From the NCBI GenBank assembly GCA_902564345.1, contig CACFAY010000011.1, positions 1 through 37,146 of the forward strand: a stretch of 37,146 bases of DNA, written 5' to 3'. Below the pieces are notes generated by a model. It was given only the letters and a program-made list of their open reading frames with translations, made no database searches and was not told the origin of the DNA. Shown here piece by piece: positions 9,020 through 19,004 of this stretch (positions are counted from its first letter, which is position 1; every line of letters starts with the position of its first letter). Origin of the DNA: an uncultured SAR324 cluster bacterium (GTDB lineage: Bacteria; SAR324; NAC60-12). The position numbers and the translations under genes are program-made.

Positions 9020-9230
9020 ACGACTAAATAAACTAATTGAAAGTCATAACAAAACAGACTTTATTCATGATGATCGTAAAAGTGAATTGAACAAGGTTGT
9101 GGCTAGTGTCCATGATGAAGTTGATGAGCATGATGACTTAGCTACTCCTGACTTGCATAAAAAAGAGGATTTGAAAACATCTACGTGAAAGCTAAATACT
9201 ACAAAATTAATAGCCAAATGGAGAAATTAG

Positions 9231-10769
9231 ATGAGTGTGCATGATATTATGCAAAATCTTGGTCTAAAGCAGCTTAATTCAGGTGTAAGCTCTGGAAAAA
9301 TATGGCCAAAAGTAACTGGGCCCTTGACCGAGTCTAAAACACCAATAGATGGGGAGGTAATAGGGCAAATTCAAAACGCCAGCTTAGAAGATTATGATAA
9401 GGTTATGTCACTAGCTAAAAATGCATTTAAGGAATGGCGTAAGGTTCCAGCACCTCAGCGTGGGGAAATTATTCGTCAAATTGGGAACTCAGTGAGGGAA
9501 GCTAAGGAAGATCTTGGCAAACTGATTTCGTGGGAAATGGGTAAGATTTACCAAGAAGGACTAGGAGAAGTTCAGGAGATGATAGACATCTGTGATTTTG
9601 CTGTGGGTCTTTCAAGACAGCTTTATGGTTTTACCATGCACTCAGAGCGTCCTGGGCATCGCATGTATGATCAATACCATCCGCTTGGAATTTTGGGCAT
9701 CATTACAGCTTTCAATTTTCCAATTGCAGTATGGTCATGGAATGCCATGATTGCTGCTGTTTGTGGGAACGTATCTATCTGGAAACCAAGCCCCAAAACT
9801 CCACTTTGTTCAATTGCACTCCAACTTATACTCGGAAAAGTAATGCATGAAAACGGGTTACCTGAAGGAGTATTTAACCTTGTAATAGGTTCGAATGAGG
9901 AAATCGCAGATGAAATGGTTAATGATAGACGTATACCGTTAATTTCTGCAACGGGATCCACAAACATGGGCCAGCAAGTTGCCAGTAAAGTAGCTTCACG
10001 GCTAGGCAGGAGCATTTTAGAACTCGGTGGTAATAATGCAATAATAGTGACTGAAAGCGCAGATTTGAAGATAGCAATTCCAGGGATTGTTTTCGGTGCT
10101 GTTGGAACATGTGGTCAGCGTTGCACAACCACTCGGCGGTTAATAATTCATGAATCAATTTTCGGGAAAGTGAAGGAAAAACTTATCCATGCATACACTC
10201 AAATTGAAAATAGAGTTGGAGATCCACTTGATCCAGAAACACTAATCGGTCCAATGATTGACAATGATGCAGTGAAAAAATTTCAAAATGCTCTCAATGC
10301 TATTCGAAATCAGGGAGGAGAGATAATTTACGGAGGAGAAATTTTGTCAGGATTTCCAACAGATTTATATGTACAACCGGCTCTGGCCATTGCTGAAAAT
10401 CACTGGCCTATTGTACAAGAAGAAACATTCGCACCGCTGCTTTACCTCATTAACTACAAAAATTTTGATGAGGCAATTAGTCTTCAAAACGAAGTTCCAC
10501 AAGGTCTTTCCTCGGCAATATTCACAAGAGATTTAAGTGAATCAGAAAAATTCCTTTCTCAGGAAGGCTCAGATTGTGGACTTGCAAACATAAATATCGG
10601 AACTTCAGGTGCAGAAATAGGAGGAGCGTTTGGAGGAGAAAAGGATACTGGAGGAGGAAGAGAATCTGGTTCAGATGCATGGAAAGCCTACATGAGACGT
10701 CAAACTAATACTATCAACTATTCATCAGATTTACCTTTAGCACAAGGAGTGAATTTTGATATTCAGTAA
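9231..10769 (+). CDS. Aldehyde dehydrogenase, ALDH7 family (aminoadipate-semialdehyde/piperideine-6-carboxylate dehydrogenase-like)
   Basis: LELGGNNAIIV, GTCGQRCTTTRRLIIHE, and the ALDH7-type C-terminus SGAEIGGAFGGEKDTGGGRESGSDAWKAYMRRQTNTINYS. Confidence 0.9.
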   Translation: MSVHDIMQNLGLKQLNSGVSSGKIWPKVTGPLTESKTPIDGEVIGQIQNASLEDYDKVMSLAKNAFKEWRKVPAPQRGEIIRQIGNSVREAKEDLGKLISWEMGKIYQEGLGEVQEMIDICDFAVGLSRQLYGFTMHSERPGHRMYDQYHPLGILGIITAFNFPIAVWSWNAMIAAVCGNVSIWKPSPKTPLCSIALQLILGKVMHENGLPEGVFNLVIGSNEEIADEMVNDRRIPLISATGSTNMGQQVASKVASRLGRSILELGGNNAIIVTESADLKIAIPGIVFGAVGTCGQRCTTTRRLIIHESIFGKVKEKLIHAYTQIENRVGDPLDPETLIGPMIDNDAVKKFQNALNAIRNQGGEIIYGGEILSGFPTDLYVQPALAIAENHWPIVQEETFAPLLYLINYKNFDEAISLQNEVPQGLSSAIFTRDLSESEKFLSQEGSDCGLANINIGTSGAEIGGAFGGEKDTGGGRESGSDAWKAYMRRQTNTINYSSDLPLAQGVNFDIQ

Positions 10770-10873
10770 ATATCAACATATTTATTAATGTTCTTGATAT
10801 CTAATTCAGAATAAAGTTGATTTAAATTTCATCAAATAAATTTCAATAGGCTTAAGATCAACAACCCAAATAC

Positions 10874-10903
10874 TTGACTGAAAAAGGTTTAACAACAAAT
10901 AAT
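10874..10903 (+). promoter_or_regulatory. Candidate sigma70 promoter upstream of the solute-binding-protein gene
   Basis: TTGACT - 18 nt - AATAAT, in the intergenic region before the SBP start at 11030. Confidence 0.35.
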
Positions 10904-11029
10904 TTTTTTACTTGACCTGTTTTGTTTTTCCTTTAGTGTAATTTGTTAATGTCAATTCATACATTTCACATCCAAAGACTTCAACGTAACGAGGAAACTG
11001 GATCAATTTATTTGAAAGGAAAAAATAAT

Positions 11030-12091
11030 ATGAAGATTATTAAAAGAACTGCAGTAGCTTTGGCAACAACAATTTTTTTTGCTACAGTAGCCTCTGCTGC
11101 TGATCCAATTACCGTTGTTTCTTGGGGAGGCTCATACGGTAAGGCCCAAGACTCAGCTTTGTTTAATGATGCCTCAAAAAACTCTGGCATTGCAATCAAC
11201 AGAGAATCAGGGGCAAGCATGTCAAAAGCTTGTCTTCAGGTTGAATCAGGTGCAGTTACCTGGGATCTTGTTGTAACAGGTTCTGGATCTGGAGCCGCTG
11301 CTGCCGCTAAGGGTTGTCTAGAAAAAATAGACTATGGTGTTGTAGATGTATCTGATTTCTATCCTAATCTTTACACAGATTACTGTGTTGGTTCAGATGT
11401 GTTTGCCACAGTGATGGCCTGGAACACAGATAAATATGGAGAACCAGGAACTCCTGGAGCTCCTAATTCATGGGCTGATTTTTGGGATGTGAAAAAATTT
11501 CCTGGAACCCGGGCGTATCGCGCAAACAATGTCGACGGAGCTCTAGAACCTGCTTTAATGGCTGACGGTGTCCCTCCTGAAAAGGTTTACGAAGTTCTTG
11601 CAACTCGTGCAGGCAAAGAACGCGCAATCAGAAAAATCAGAGAACTGAAACCACACATTTCAGTTTTCTGGGGGTCTGGGGCTCAGCAGGCTCAACTAAT
11701 GAAGGATGCTGAAGTTGACATGACAACAGGCTGGAATGGACGCTTCGACAATGCCAAGAAAGACGGCGCCAAAGTTGGGTACACATTCAATCAGGCACTA
11801 CTAGATTATGATTGCTTTGCAATGCCAAAAGGTGCACCTAACAAAACAACCGCTATGAAATTTCTTGCAGAAGTTTCAAAGCCTGAATACCAGGCTAATC
11901 TACCTTTTTACATCACCTATGGGCCCACCAACAAAAAGGCCTATGAAATTACAACAGCTCCTAAAGCCTTGATTGAATCCCTGCCTTCTCATCCTAAAAA
12001 TGTGCCTCTTATGCTGCCTGTTAGCCTAGACTTTTATGCAAAAAACCGTACAGAGGCCATTGAGCTATACATGGAACTAATGAGTGAATAA
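11030..12091 (+). CDS. ABC transporter periplasmic solute-binding protein, PotD/spermidine-putrescine-like family
   Basis: Sec signal MKIIKRTAVALATTIFFATVASAA then ADPITVVSWGGSYGKAQ; followed by PotA/B/C-type genes. AAAGGA Shine-Dalgarno upstream of 11030. Confidence 0.85.
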   Translation: MKIIKRTAVALATTIFFATVASAADPITVVSWGGSYGKAQDSALFNDASKNSGIAINRESGASMSKACLQVESGAVTWDLVVTGSGSGAAAAAKGCLEKIDYGVVDVSDFYPNLYTDYCVGSDVFATVMAWNTDKYGEPGTPGAPNSWADFWDVKKFPGTRAYRANNVDGALEPALMADGVPPEKVYEVLATRAGKERAIRKIRELKPHISVFWGSGAQQAQLMKDAEVDMTTGWNGRFDNAKKDGAKVGYTFNQALLDYDCFAMPKGAPNKTTAMKFLAEVSKPEYQANLPFYITYGPTNKKAYEITTAPKALIESLPSHPKNVPLMLPVSLDFYAKNRTEAIELYMELMSE

Positions 12092-12103
12092 ATGCTTAAT
12101 CTA

Positions 12104-12128
12104 GCCGGGCAGATTAATCTTGCCCGGC
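12104..12128 (+). promoter_or_regulatory. Intercistronic GC-rich hairpin between SBP and ATPase genes
   Basis: gccgggca-gattaatct-tgcccggc: perfect 8-bp GC-rich stem without a following T-run. Confidence 0.6.
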
Positions 12129-12162
12129 AATTAGATTTAGCTGTCAAAATAAAATCTTGTTA

Positions 12163-13275
12163 ATGCAAGATAAAAATAATGTGGTTGAATACTCAAAGGC
12201 TTTACCCATTTCCATAAGGGGACTCACAAAAAGATATGGCTCACTTTACGCACTGAATTCAATAGATTTAGATGTAAGTAGCGGTGAGTTTCTGACTCTT
12301 CTTGGACCTTCAGGATCTGGAAAAACCACTCTACTAATGGCCATAGCAGGTTTCAATCGACCTGATTCTGGAAGCATAAGGTTTGGTGATTCTGAAATGA
12401 TTCTTGCCCCCCCCCATAAACGTGAAGTGGGTATGGTTTTTCAAAACTATGCTCTTTTTCCGCACATGACAGTTGCTGAAAATATTGGGTTTCCACTTAA
12501 ACTTAGAAAAATTGGATCAAAAGAATGCCAGCAACGTGTTGACGAAGCTCTATCTACTGTCCAACTATTAAATTTAGGTGACCGGAGAATTGATCAACTC
12601 TCCGGTGGTCAAAAGCAGAGAGTTGCTCTTGCCCGTGCTTTTGTTTTCAGCCCAAGAATCCTCCTTATGGATGAACCTTTATCTGCGCTGGATAAAAAAC
12701 TTCGTGAGCAAATGCAGATTGAGTTAAAACAACTTCATCGAAAACTTGGTGTTACTACAGTTTATGTAACTCACGACCAGCGGGAGGCATTGACAATGTC
12801 TGACCGCATAGCAGTAATCAATGAAGGAAAGTTTGAACAGATAGACTCACCTGAGTTTATATACAATAAACCAGCAAATTCGTTCGTAGCAGATTTCATT
12901 GGAGAATCAACCATGCTACCTGTGAAAAAAAAAACATCAGGAGATCTTTTCTTCCAAGATATTCTTATTTCATCAGGATATTCAAATTCTTCTCAAGAAG
13001 AATGGCTACTTGTGATTCGACCTGAACGACTCTTTCTGGTCGAGAAAAATAATTTAGATTCAGATCAAAATATCATTTTTGAAGGTGTAATTAAAGAATT
13101 TGTATATCAGGGTGAAACAGCTTTTGCCCTCATTGCATTAAGCGATCAACATAGTCTCTCAATAAGATTCAGCACAGATTCATCAGGGTCCAGAGATAAT
13201 ATGAGGCCAGGGGAAAGTCTTAAAATTGGACTGAAGAGAAGTGAGGTAATCATCATCCCTGAAAATTCTAACTGA
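12163..13275 (+). CDS. ABC transporter ATP-binding protein, PotA-like
   Basis: Walker A GPSGSGKTT, signature LSGGQKQRVALARA, Walker B ILLMDEPLSALD, C-terminal TOBE-like region. Track start is TTG 12157; ATG 12163 preferred. Confidence 0.9.
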   Translation: MQDKNNVVEYSKALPISIRGLTKRYGSLYALNSIDLDVSSGEFLTLLGPSGSGKTTLLMAIAGFNRPDSGSIRFGDSEMILAPPHKREVGMVFQNYALFPHMTVAENIGFPLKLRKIGSKECQQRVDEALSTVQLLNLGDRRIDQLSGGQKQRVALARAFVFSPRILLMDEPLSALDKKLREQMQIELKQLHRKLGVTTVYVTHDQREALTMSDRIAVINEGKFEQIDSPEFIYNKPANSFVADFIGESTMLPVKKKTSGDLFFQDILISSGYSNSSQEEWLLVIRPERLFLVEKNNLDSDQNIIFEGVIKEFVYQGETAFALIALSDQHSLSIRFSTDSSGSRDNMRPGESLKIGLKRSEVIIIPENSN

Positions 13276-13289
13276 AGTCAAATAGTATT

Positions 13290-14177
13290 TTGGTACAGGA
13301 AATTAAAAGGAATAATCAGAAATTAAGGCTCCAGAAATTAAAGGAGCAGTGGATGCTCTTGGGTTTAGCAACTCCATCCATACTAACAATAATTGCAATC
13401 ATTATGATTCCTCTAGGATGGTTATTTTATCTTTCATTTATTGGCAAAGGAGGAGAATTTTCATTAGAAAACTATCAGAGGATGATCGAATACAAATCAT
13501 ACTTCCGTGTATATATTATAACATTTGAGGTCAGTATTCTAACAACACTGGTTTGCATTCTTATAGGCTATCCACTTGCTTATTTTCTATCTCAGTTACC
13601 CCAAAGATTTGCCGGGTTTTTTATGTTGACAGTCCTACTGCCATTTTGGACATCACTTTTGGTTAGGACTTACGCATGGCTAGTATTACTTCAAAAAAAA
13701 GGACTCTTGAATGAATTTGCGATGCAGATCGGACTATGGGAGACTCCTATAAAACTTGTTCACAACATGACCGGTACTTTGATAGGCATGGCTCATATTA
13801 TGCTGCCTTTTCTCGTTCTCCCTCTATATGGAGCTATGCGCCGTATTGAACCCGAAATGATGCAAGCTGCCGCAAATTTAGGAGCAAAACCAGTACATGC
13901 ATTTTGGAAAATCTTCTTTCCTATGTCACTTCCCGGTATGGTTGCCGGTTCGCTTATTGTATTTGTTCTTTGCCTCGGATTTTACGTCACACCCGCAGTT
14001 CTTGGGGGAGGACGTGTTGTTATGGTTGCAACACAAATTACTGCTATCCTAGAAAATCAGTTCAACTGGGGTGCAGCAAGTGCACTGGGAGTGGTACTAC
14101 TTCTTGCAACTCTAGTAATTCTTTTTATAGCCGGACGTATACTCAAACTTGATAATGTACTTTTTGGGAGAAGCTGA
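13290..14177 (+). CDS. ABC transporter permease, PotB-like
   Basis: Multi-TM; EAA-type loop AAANLGAKPVHAFWKIFFPMSLPG; potA-potB-potC order. Confidence 0.88.
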   Translation: MVQEIKRNNQKLRLQKLKEQWMLLGLATPSILTIIAIIMIPLGWLFYLSFIGKGGEFSLENYQRMIEYKSYFRVYIITFEVSILTTLVCILIGYPLAYFLSQLPQRFAGFFMLTVLLPFWTSLLVRTYAWLVLLQKKGLLNEFAMQIGLWETPIKLVHNMTGTLIGMAHIMLPFLVLPLYGAMRRIEPEMMQAAANLGAKPVHAFWKIFFPMSLPGMVAGSLIVFVLCLGFYVTPAVLGGGRVVMVATQITAILENQFNWGAASALGVVLLLATLVILFIAGRILKLDNVLFGRS

Positions 14178-14999
14178 ATGGGGTTTTGGAAAAAACCAGC
14201 ATCTGAAACTCAGATAACACATGCAGACCGGTTATGGCTTTATATTGTTGCTTTAGTCATAATGTTGCTACTAGTAATACCCTCAGTAATTGTTGTTCCA
14301 ATGTCATTTTCTGATTCACAGTATCTTGAGTTTCCACCAAGTAACTGGTCTCTGCGCTGGTATGAAGAATATTTTGGTTCGGCAAAATGGATGCAAAGTA
14401 CTATAACATCTTTACATATAGGAATGTTGACAATGTTATTGTCAACACCTTTGGGGACTATGGCGGCTTATGCTCTATATGTATCAGGACATCCTGCATC
14501 AAAAGCTATTTTTGTTTTCCTGATTACTCCAATGATTGTACCAGTGATTTTAATTGCCATTGGGACCTTTTATGTTTTTGGGAGAGTTGGTCTTAACAAT
14601 AGTATTGGTGGTTTGGTACTAGCTCATACTTCTCTTGCAACTCCACTTGTAATGATAATCATTACAGCAGCTCTTAGAACATACGACCTCAACCAAGAAA
14701 GGGTTGCTAGGAGTCTGGGTGCAAGTCGGTTGAAAGCCTTTTTTCTGATCACACTACCACAAATACGTTTCTCCATCCTAACTGCTGCACTGCTGTCATT
14801 TCTTACTTCATTTGACGAGGTTATCATTTCAATCTTCATTTCAGGTGGAGTAAATTCAACTTTAACCAAGCAAATGTTCAGTGCACTTCGAGATTTCATC
14901 GATCCAACCATAGCTGCCATTTCAACAATAATGGTTTTCATTTCCACTGCACTACTTCTGACAACTCAATTTATAGATATACATCAAAGGGAAAAATAA
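14178..14999 (+). CDS. ABC transporter permease, PotC-like
   Basis: Multi-TM; EAA-type loop VARSLGASRLKAFFLITLPQIR; starts immediately after PotB-like stop. Confidence 0.88.
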   Translation: MGFWKKPASETQITHADRLWLYIVALVIMLLLVIPSVIVVPMSFSDSQYLEFPPSNWSLRWYEEYFGSAKWMQSTITSLHIGMLTMLLSTPLGTMAAYALYVSGHPASKAIFVFLITPMIVPVILIAIGTFYVFGRVGLNNSIGGLVLAHTSLATPLVMIIITAALRTYDLNQERVARSLGASRLKAFFLITLPQIRFSILTAALLSFLTSFDEVIISIFISGGVNSTLTKQMFSALRDFIDPTIAAISTIMVFISTALLLTTQFIDIHQREK

Positions 15000-15106
15000 T
15001 GTGAACTATAATTTGCTAGCTATTGCAGAATAAACCTGCTGGTGGATAGGAAGACTAAAAAAGATAGGTGCTAAAATGAATCAATTCATTTTTCTTGTTG
15101 AACGCT

Positions 15107-15123
15107 AGAACTTTTTGAGTTCT
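15107..15123. terminator. Possible terminator hairpin in convergent intergenic region
   Basis: agaact-ttttg-agttct stem-loop followed by a T-rich stretch, between the ABC operon and the minus-strand cupin. Confidence 0.3.
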
Positions 15124-15144
15124 TTAATTACTTTTGGACTTATT

Positions 15145-15774
15145 TTATAAAATGCCAGGACAATCTATTTCTTCATGGCCCACAAACCAGTAACGTCCTT
15201 CAATCAAACCTGTCCAAATCCAAATTGCAAATAAGGGTTCTGATTTAGTAATCATTCTATGAGAAACTCCGGGCTGGTGATGGAATATTTTTCCTGGTAT
15301 TGCATCATACCAAATATTACTAATCTGCCATGATCCAATACCGCTTAAAATAAGATAAAATTCCTCTGCTTCATGCGCATGGGGGGGATAATCAATATTT
15401 TGATTTTGTAAATAAAAACCCATGCGAATATTTGTTGAAGAAACTAATCCAGAATCACCAATAACTACTGAAGAAGAGTAACCTCCTTCAAAAAATTCAG
15501 GAACGCCCCTTGATGCTTTACACCAGCTAACATACTCAGACAACTTAACGATATCATCATAAAATGAAACCATCTCACCTTTTATGTTTTCCAATGAGTA
15601 CTCTAAATTAGGAATGGAATCTTTTCTTATCATTTCTTTATTGGGCGAAATCACATGGTTTCCCTCTGCAAATTTTTTTAATCTTTCTTCCAGTTGCTTA
15701 TAATTATGATTACTGAATACTTTGATCAATTCACTGATCAAGGAAGACAAATTAAATTCAGGATTATAAATCAT
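15145..15774 (-). CDS. DMSP-lyase-family cupin (DddL/DddQ/DddK-like)
   Basis: GVPEFFEGGYSSSVVIGDSGLVSSTNIRMGFYLQNQNIDYPPHAHEAEEFYLILSGIGSW...PGKIFHHQPGVSHRM...PLFAIWIWTG: metal/catalytic cupin pattern H-x-H-x3-E-x-Y and a downstream His 40 residues after the first His. Confidence 0.68.
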   Translation of the reverse strand: MIYNPEFNLSSLISELIKVFSNHNYKQLEERLKKFAEGNHVISPNKEMIRKDSIPNLEYSLENIKGEMVSFYDDIVKLSEYVSWCKASRGVPEFFEGGYSSSVVIGDSGLVSSTNIRMGFYLQNQNIDYPPHAHEAEEFYLILSGIGSWQISNIWYDAIPGKIFHHQPGVSHRMITKSEPLFAIWIWTGLIEGRYWFVGHEEIDCPGIL

Positions 15775-15876
15775 TTTGATATTTATCTAAAAAATTTTCA
15801 TCTTTACAAAGTGGACTTAAAATATCTTCTAACTGTTCAATCTAAAAATTAAATCAACAACATTTCTTACAAATTC

Positions 15877-16647
15877 TTAACTCTTATTATTGTTTCTTAT
15901 ATTTTTCAGAAAAGGCTCCACCAAGTCCATAGGCAGTGGAAAGACTATTGTATTTGTTTTATCTGAGGTGATTTCAGTTAAGGTCTGAAGATAGCGCAAT
16001 TGCATCGACTCTGATTGTTTAGCGAGTGTCTGTGCCGATTCAAGTAATTTGCTTGATGCTTGAAGTTCTCCTTCTGCATGGATCACCTTTGCGCGACGCT
16101 CTCGCTCTGCTTCAGCCTGACGTGCTATCGCTCGTATCATGCTTTCGTCTAGATCAACCTGTTTCATCTCTACATTAGAAACTTTTATACCCCAACCGTC
16201 AGTTTGTTGATCAAGAATGTCCTGGATATTTGTACTTAGTTTCTCACGTCCCGACAGCATTTCATCCAGTTCATGCTGACCCAGAACAGAGCGTAACGTG
16301 GTTTGAGCAAGCTGGCTAGTTGCTTCAAAATAATTTTCAACCTGAATAATTGCTTTTTCAGGGTCAACAACACGCATGTAGACAACCGCATTGACCTTGA
16401 CAGAAACATTGTCACGAGAAATTACATCCTGAGTTGGAACGTCAAGCACAATAGTCCGAAGATCAACGCGTGTCATTTCCTGCAAGATTGGAATAATAAT
16501 AATGAGTCCAGGACCTTTTACAGACCAGAAACGTCCAAGCATGAAAACTACGCCGCGCTCATATTCACGAAGTATTTTGAGCATACTTACAAGCAAGACA
16601 ATCAGTAAAACCAATGGTATAACAAAGGTAAATGCATCTAAAATCAT
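15877..16647 (-). CDS. SPFH/stomatin-like protein (slipin)
   Basis: [68 protein letters not shown]; overlaps the upstream NfeD gene. Confidence 0.92.
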   Translation of the reverse strand: MILDAFTFVIPLVLLIVLLVSMLKILREYERGVVFMLGRFWSVKGPGLIIIIPILQEMTRVDLRTIVLDVPTQDVISRDNVSVKVNAVVYMRVVDPEKAIIQVENYFEATSQLAQTTLRSVLGQHELDEMLSGREKLSTNIQDILDQQTDGWGIKVSNVEMKQVDLDESMIRAIARQAEAERERRAKVIHAEGELQASSKLLESAQTLAKQSESMQLRYLQTLTEITSDKTNTIVFPLPMDLVEPFLKNIRNNNKS

Positions 16648-18020
16648 TTCTCCTCCTGGGTATTTAATGGGGTTACAAGAAGCACCAAACCATCGGTGCT
16701 GATTATTTTCAATTCCTGCTCTGACTTAACAGGTACTGTTGATCGTGCCTTCCAAATTTCACCTCTGGTTTTGACTTTACCTTCAGAATTAAAATTCTCC
16801 AGCGCAAAAGCTTTTGTTCCCACCATTATAGAAGAGCCTGTCACAACAGGACGTTTACGGGCCTTAATTACTGACCCCAGAACAAATGCAAAAAAAGCTA
16901 AATTCATTAAGCCCAGAGTCCCAACGAGAGCAGGTGAAATTCCATATCCTGGTGCAGAAGTATCTATCAAAAAGATTGAACCAATAATGAAAGCCAATCC
17001 ACCTCCTATTCCAAGTATTCCAAAACTGGGAACGAATGCCTCGGTAATCATCAGAGCCAGTCCAAATAGCATAAGGGCAAATCCAGCATAACTAATTGGA
17101 AGCACCTGGAATGCGTAAAGAGAAAGCATAAGAGAAATAATCCCAACAATACCAGGAATCAAAGTTCCTGGAGCTGCAAACTCAAATATAAGTCCGTAAA
17201 TACCGATAAGCATTAGGATGTAGGCAACATTCGGATTTGTGATAAATGATAACAGCTGTGTATGCCAATCTGGCTCTATTTTTTTAATTGTTAAACCCAA
17301 AGTTTGGAGTACCTGAGTTTGATTGATAAGCTTTATTTCCTTTCCGTCAATTTGGGCTAGCAAATCAGGAACATTATTAGCTACGATATCGATTACGTTT
17401 TTCTGAAGGGCTTCCTCAGCAGATAGACTTTCTCCTTTGCGGACGGCTGATGCGACCCACTCAACATTTCTACCTCTTAACTGTGCTAAGCTTCTAAGGT
17501 ATGCCTCAGCATCATTGATTATTTTGCTCTTCATGTCTGATTCTCCAGAAGAAAATAAATTTTCTTCATCAGATCCATTTTTTCCTTGATTAGATCTACC
17601 GCTAAATTGAATTGGAGTTGCAGCACCAAGGTTAGTCCCAGGAGCCATGGCGGCAACATGGCTGGCGTAAAGAATATATGTCCCTGCACTTGCTGCTCGA
17701 GCCCCACTTGGTGATACAAAAGTTACAACAGGTAAAGAAGAAGTCATTAAAATCTGAATTATTTTTCGCATGGAAGTATCCAGACCTCCAGGAGTGTCTA
17801 GTTGCAAGATCAAGAGGGTTGATTGATTACTCGTAGCATGTTTAATGGCACTTTCAATAAAACTTACAGAAGGTGGCCCTATAGGACCTTTAAATTCAAG
17901 CAAGGTTGCAGTTTTAGTTACATTTGAAAAAGCCGAATTTATACAAAATACTGACATTAGTCCCAACAAGATTGGGAAATGCTTTAGGATAAAATTTTTG
18001 AGAAAAATTGGATAGTTCAT
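16644..18020 (-). CDS. nfeD: NfeD-family membrane-bound ClpP-class serine protease
   Basis: [56 protein letters not shown], multi-TM then OB-like C-terminus; paired with slipin. Confidence 0.9.
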   Translation of the reverse strand: MNYPIFLKNFILKHFPILLGLMSVFCINSAFSNVTKTATLLEFKGPIGPPSVSFIESAIKHATSNQSTLLILQLDTPGGLDTSMRKIIQILMTSSLPVVTFVSPSGARAASAGTYILYASHVAAMAPGTNLGAATPIQFSGRSNQGKNGSDEENLFSSGESDMKSKIINDAEAYLRSLAQLRGRNVEWVASAVRKGESLSAEEALQKNVIDIVANNVPDLLAQIDGKEIKLINQTQVLQTLGLTIKKIEPDWHTQLLSFITNPNVAYILMLIGIYGLIFEFAAPGTLIPGIVGIISLMLSLYAFQVLPISYAGFALMLFGLALMITEAFVPSFGILGIGGGLAFIIGSIFLIDTSAPGYGISPALVGTLGLMNLAFFAFVLGSVIKARKRPVVTGSSIMVGTKAFALENFNSEGKVKTRGEIWKARSTVPVKSEQELKIISTDGLVLLVTPLNTQEEK

Positions 18021-18342
18021 ATAATTTTCAAAATAAATTAAAAAAAAAGTACTTTCATGATTGTTTACAAATTAGTCTCATAAAATAATCGTAACCGGCA
18101 ATGTCATCCTAAATAATTTTTAAATTAGTAATTTTACAGTCCACTTATTTTCCCATTAATAAGTTTTCAAAATATGAATCTCATATTAATGATTCAAATA
18201 GTCAATTCTTTTTTAATTATTTTGTTATCATTTCGAGTCTTGTTATGACACTATTATAACTCTATGCAAAAATTCATTATAAGCACTTCAGTTTAAAGTC
18301 AATCGTCAAAATAAGTAATTTGTAAAAAAGTATCATTAGACC

Positions 18343-18954
18343 GTGGAAAAAGAACCAATTTTGATTGGACTTACAGGTGGCATTGCTTCAGGTAAAAGTA
18401 CAGTAATACAGTATCTGCGATATCAAGGATATCCTGTTATTGATGCAGATAAACTAGGACACAAAGTTCTGGAGCCAGGTAATCAGGGATATAAAAAAGT
18501 TGTGGATAAATTTGGAGAAGGCATATTAAACAAAGACAAAACAGTAAATAGACTTATATTGGGAGGAATTGTCTTTTCTGATCCTAATAAGCTACAGGTT
18601 CTAAATGAAATTTCTCATCCAATAATTGCTGAAATGGTTATGAAAGAATTTAAATCAATATCCTCAATGGACCAAACAGGGATAGTGTTCTTGGAAGCAG
18701 CTTTATTAATTGAAGCAAACTGGTTTAACATGTGCCAACATATTTGGGTAGTAACTTTGGAGAAGGCTGAAGCAAGTCGAAGGTTACAGAAACGTGATGG
18801 CTTGAGTGAATCTGAAGCAATATCGAGACTTGAATCCCAACTCACTGCAAAAGAAAAAATAGCTTACGCTGATGTTGTATTACGTAACGATGGATCTAGG
18901 AAAGATTTATTGTCTCAAACACAGCATGCACTCGAAAATCTAAGAGAAAATTAA
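18343..18954 (+). CDS. coaE: Dephospho-CoA kinase
   Basis: GLTGGIASGKSTV P-loop, VIDADKLGH, LEAALLIEANW; GTG start. Confidence 0.92.
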   Translation: MEKEPILIGLTGGIASGKSTVIQYLRYQGYPVIDADKLGHKVLEPGNQGYKKVVDKFGEGILNKDKTVNRLILGGIVFSDPNKLQVLNEISHPIIAEMVMKEFKSISSMDQTGIVFLEAALLIEANWFNMCQHIWVVTLEKAEASRRLQKRDGLSESEAISRLESQLTAKEKIAYADVVLRNDGSRKDLLSQTQHALENLREN

Positions 18955-19004
18955 ATAGAAATAAATAGGCAAATACAGTTTAACTTACTTAGTAAGGTTT
19001 TTTA

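Noticed and set aside
9671-10158. Antisense ORFs inside the ALDH gene
   Set aside because: Coding signal clearly belongs to the plus-strand ALDH.
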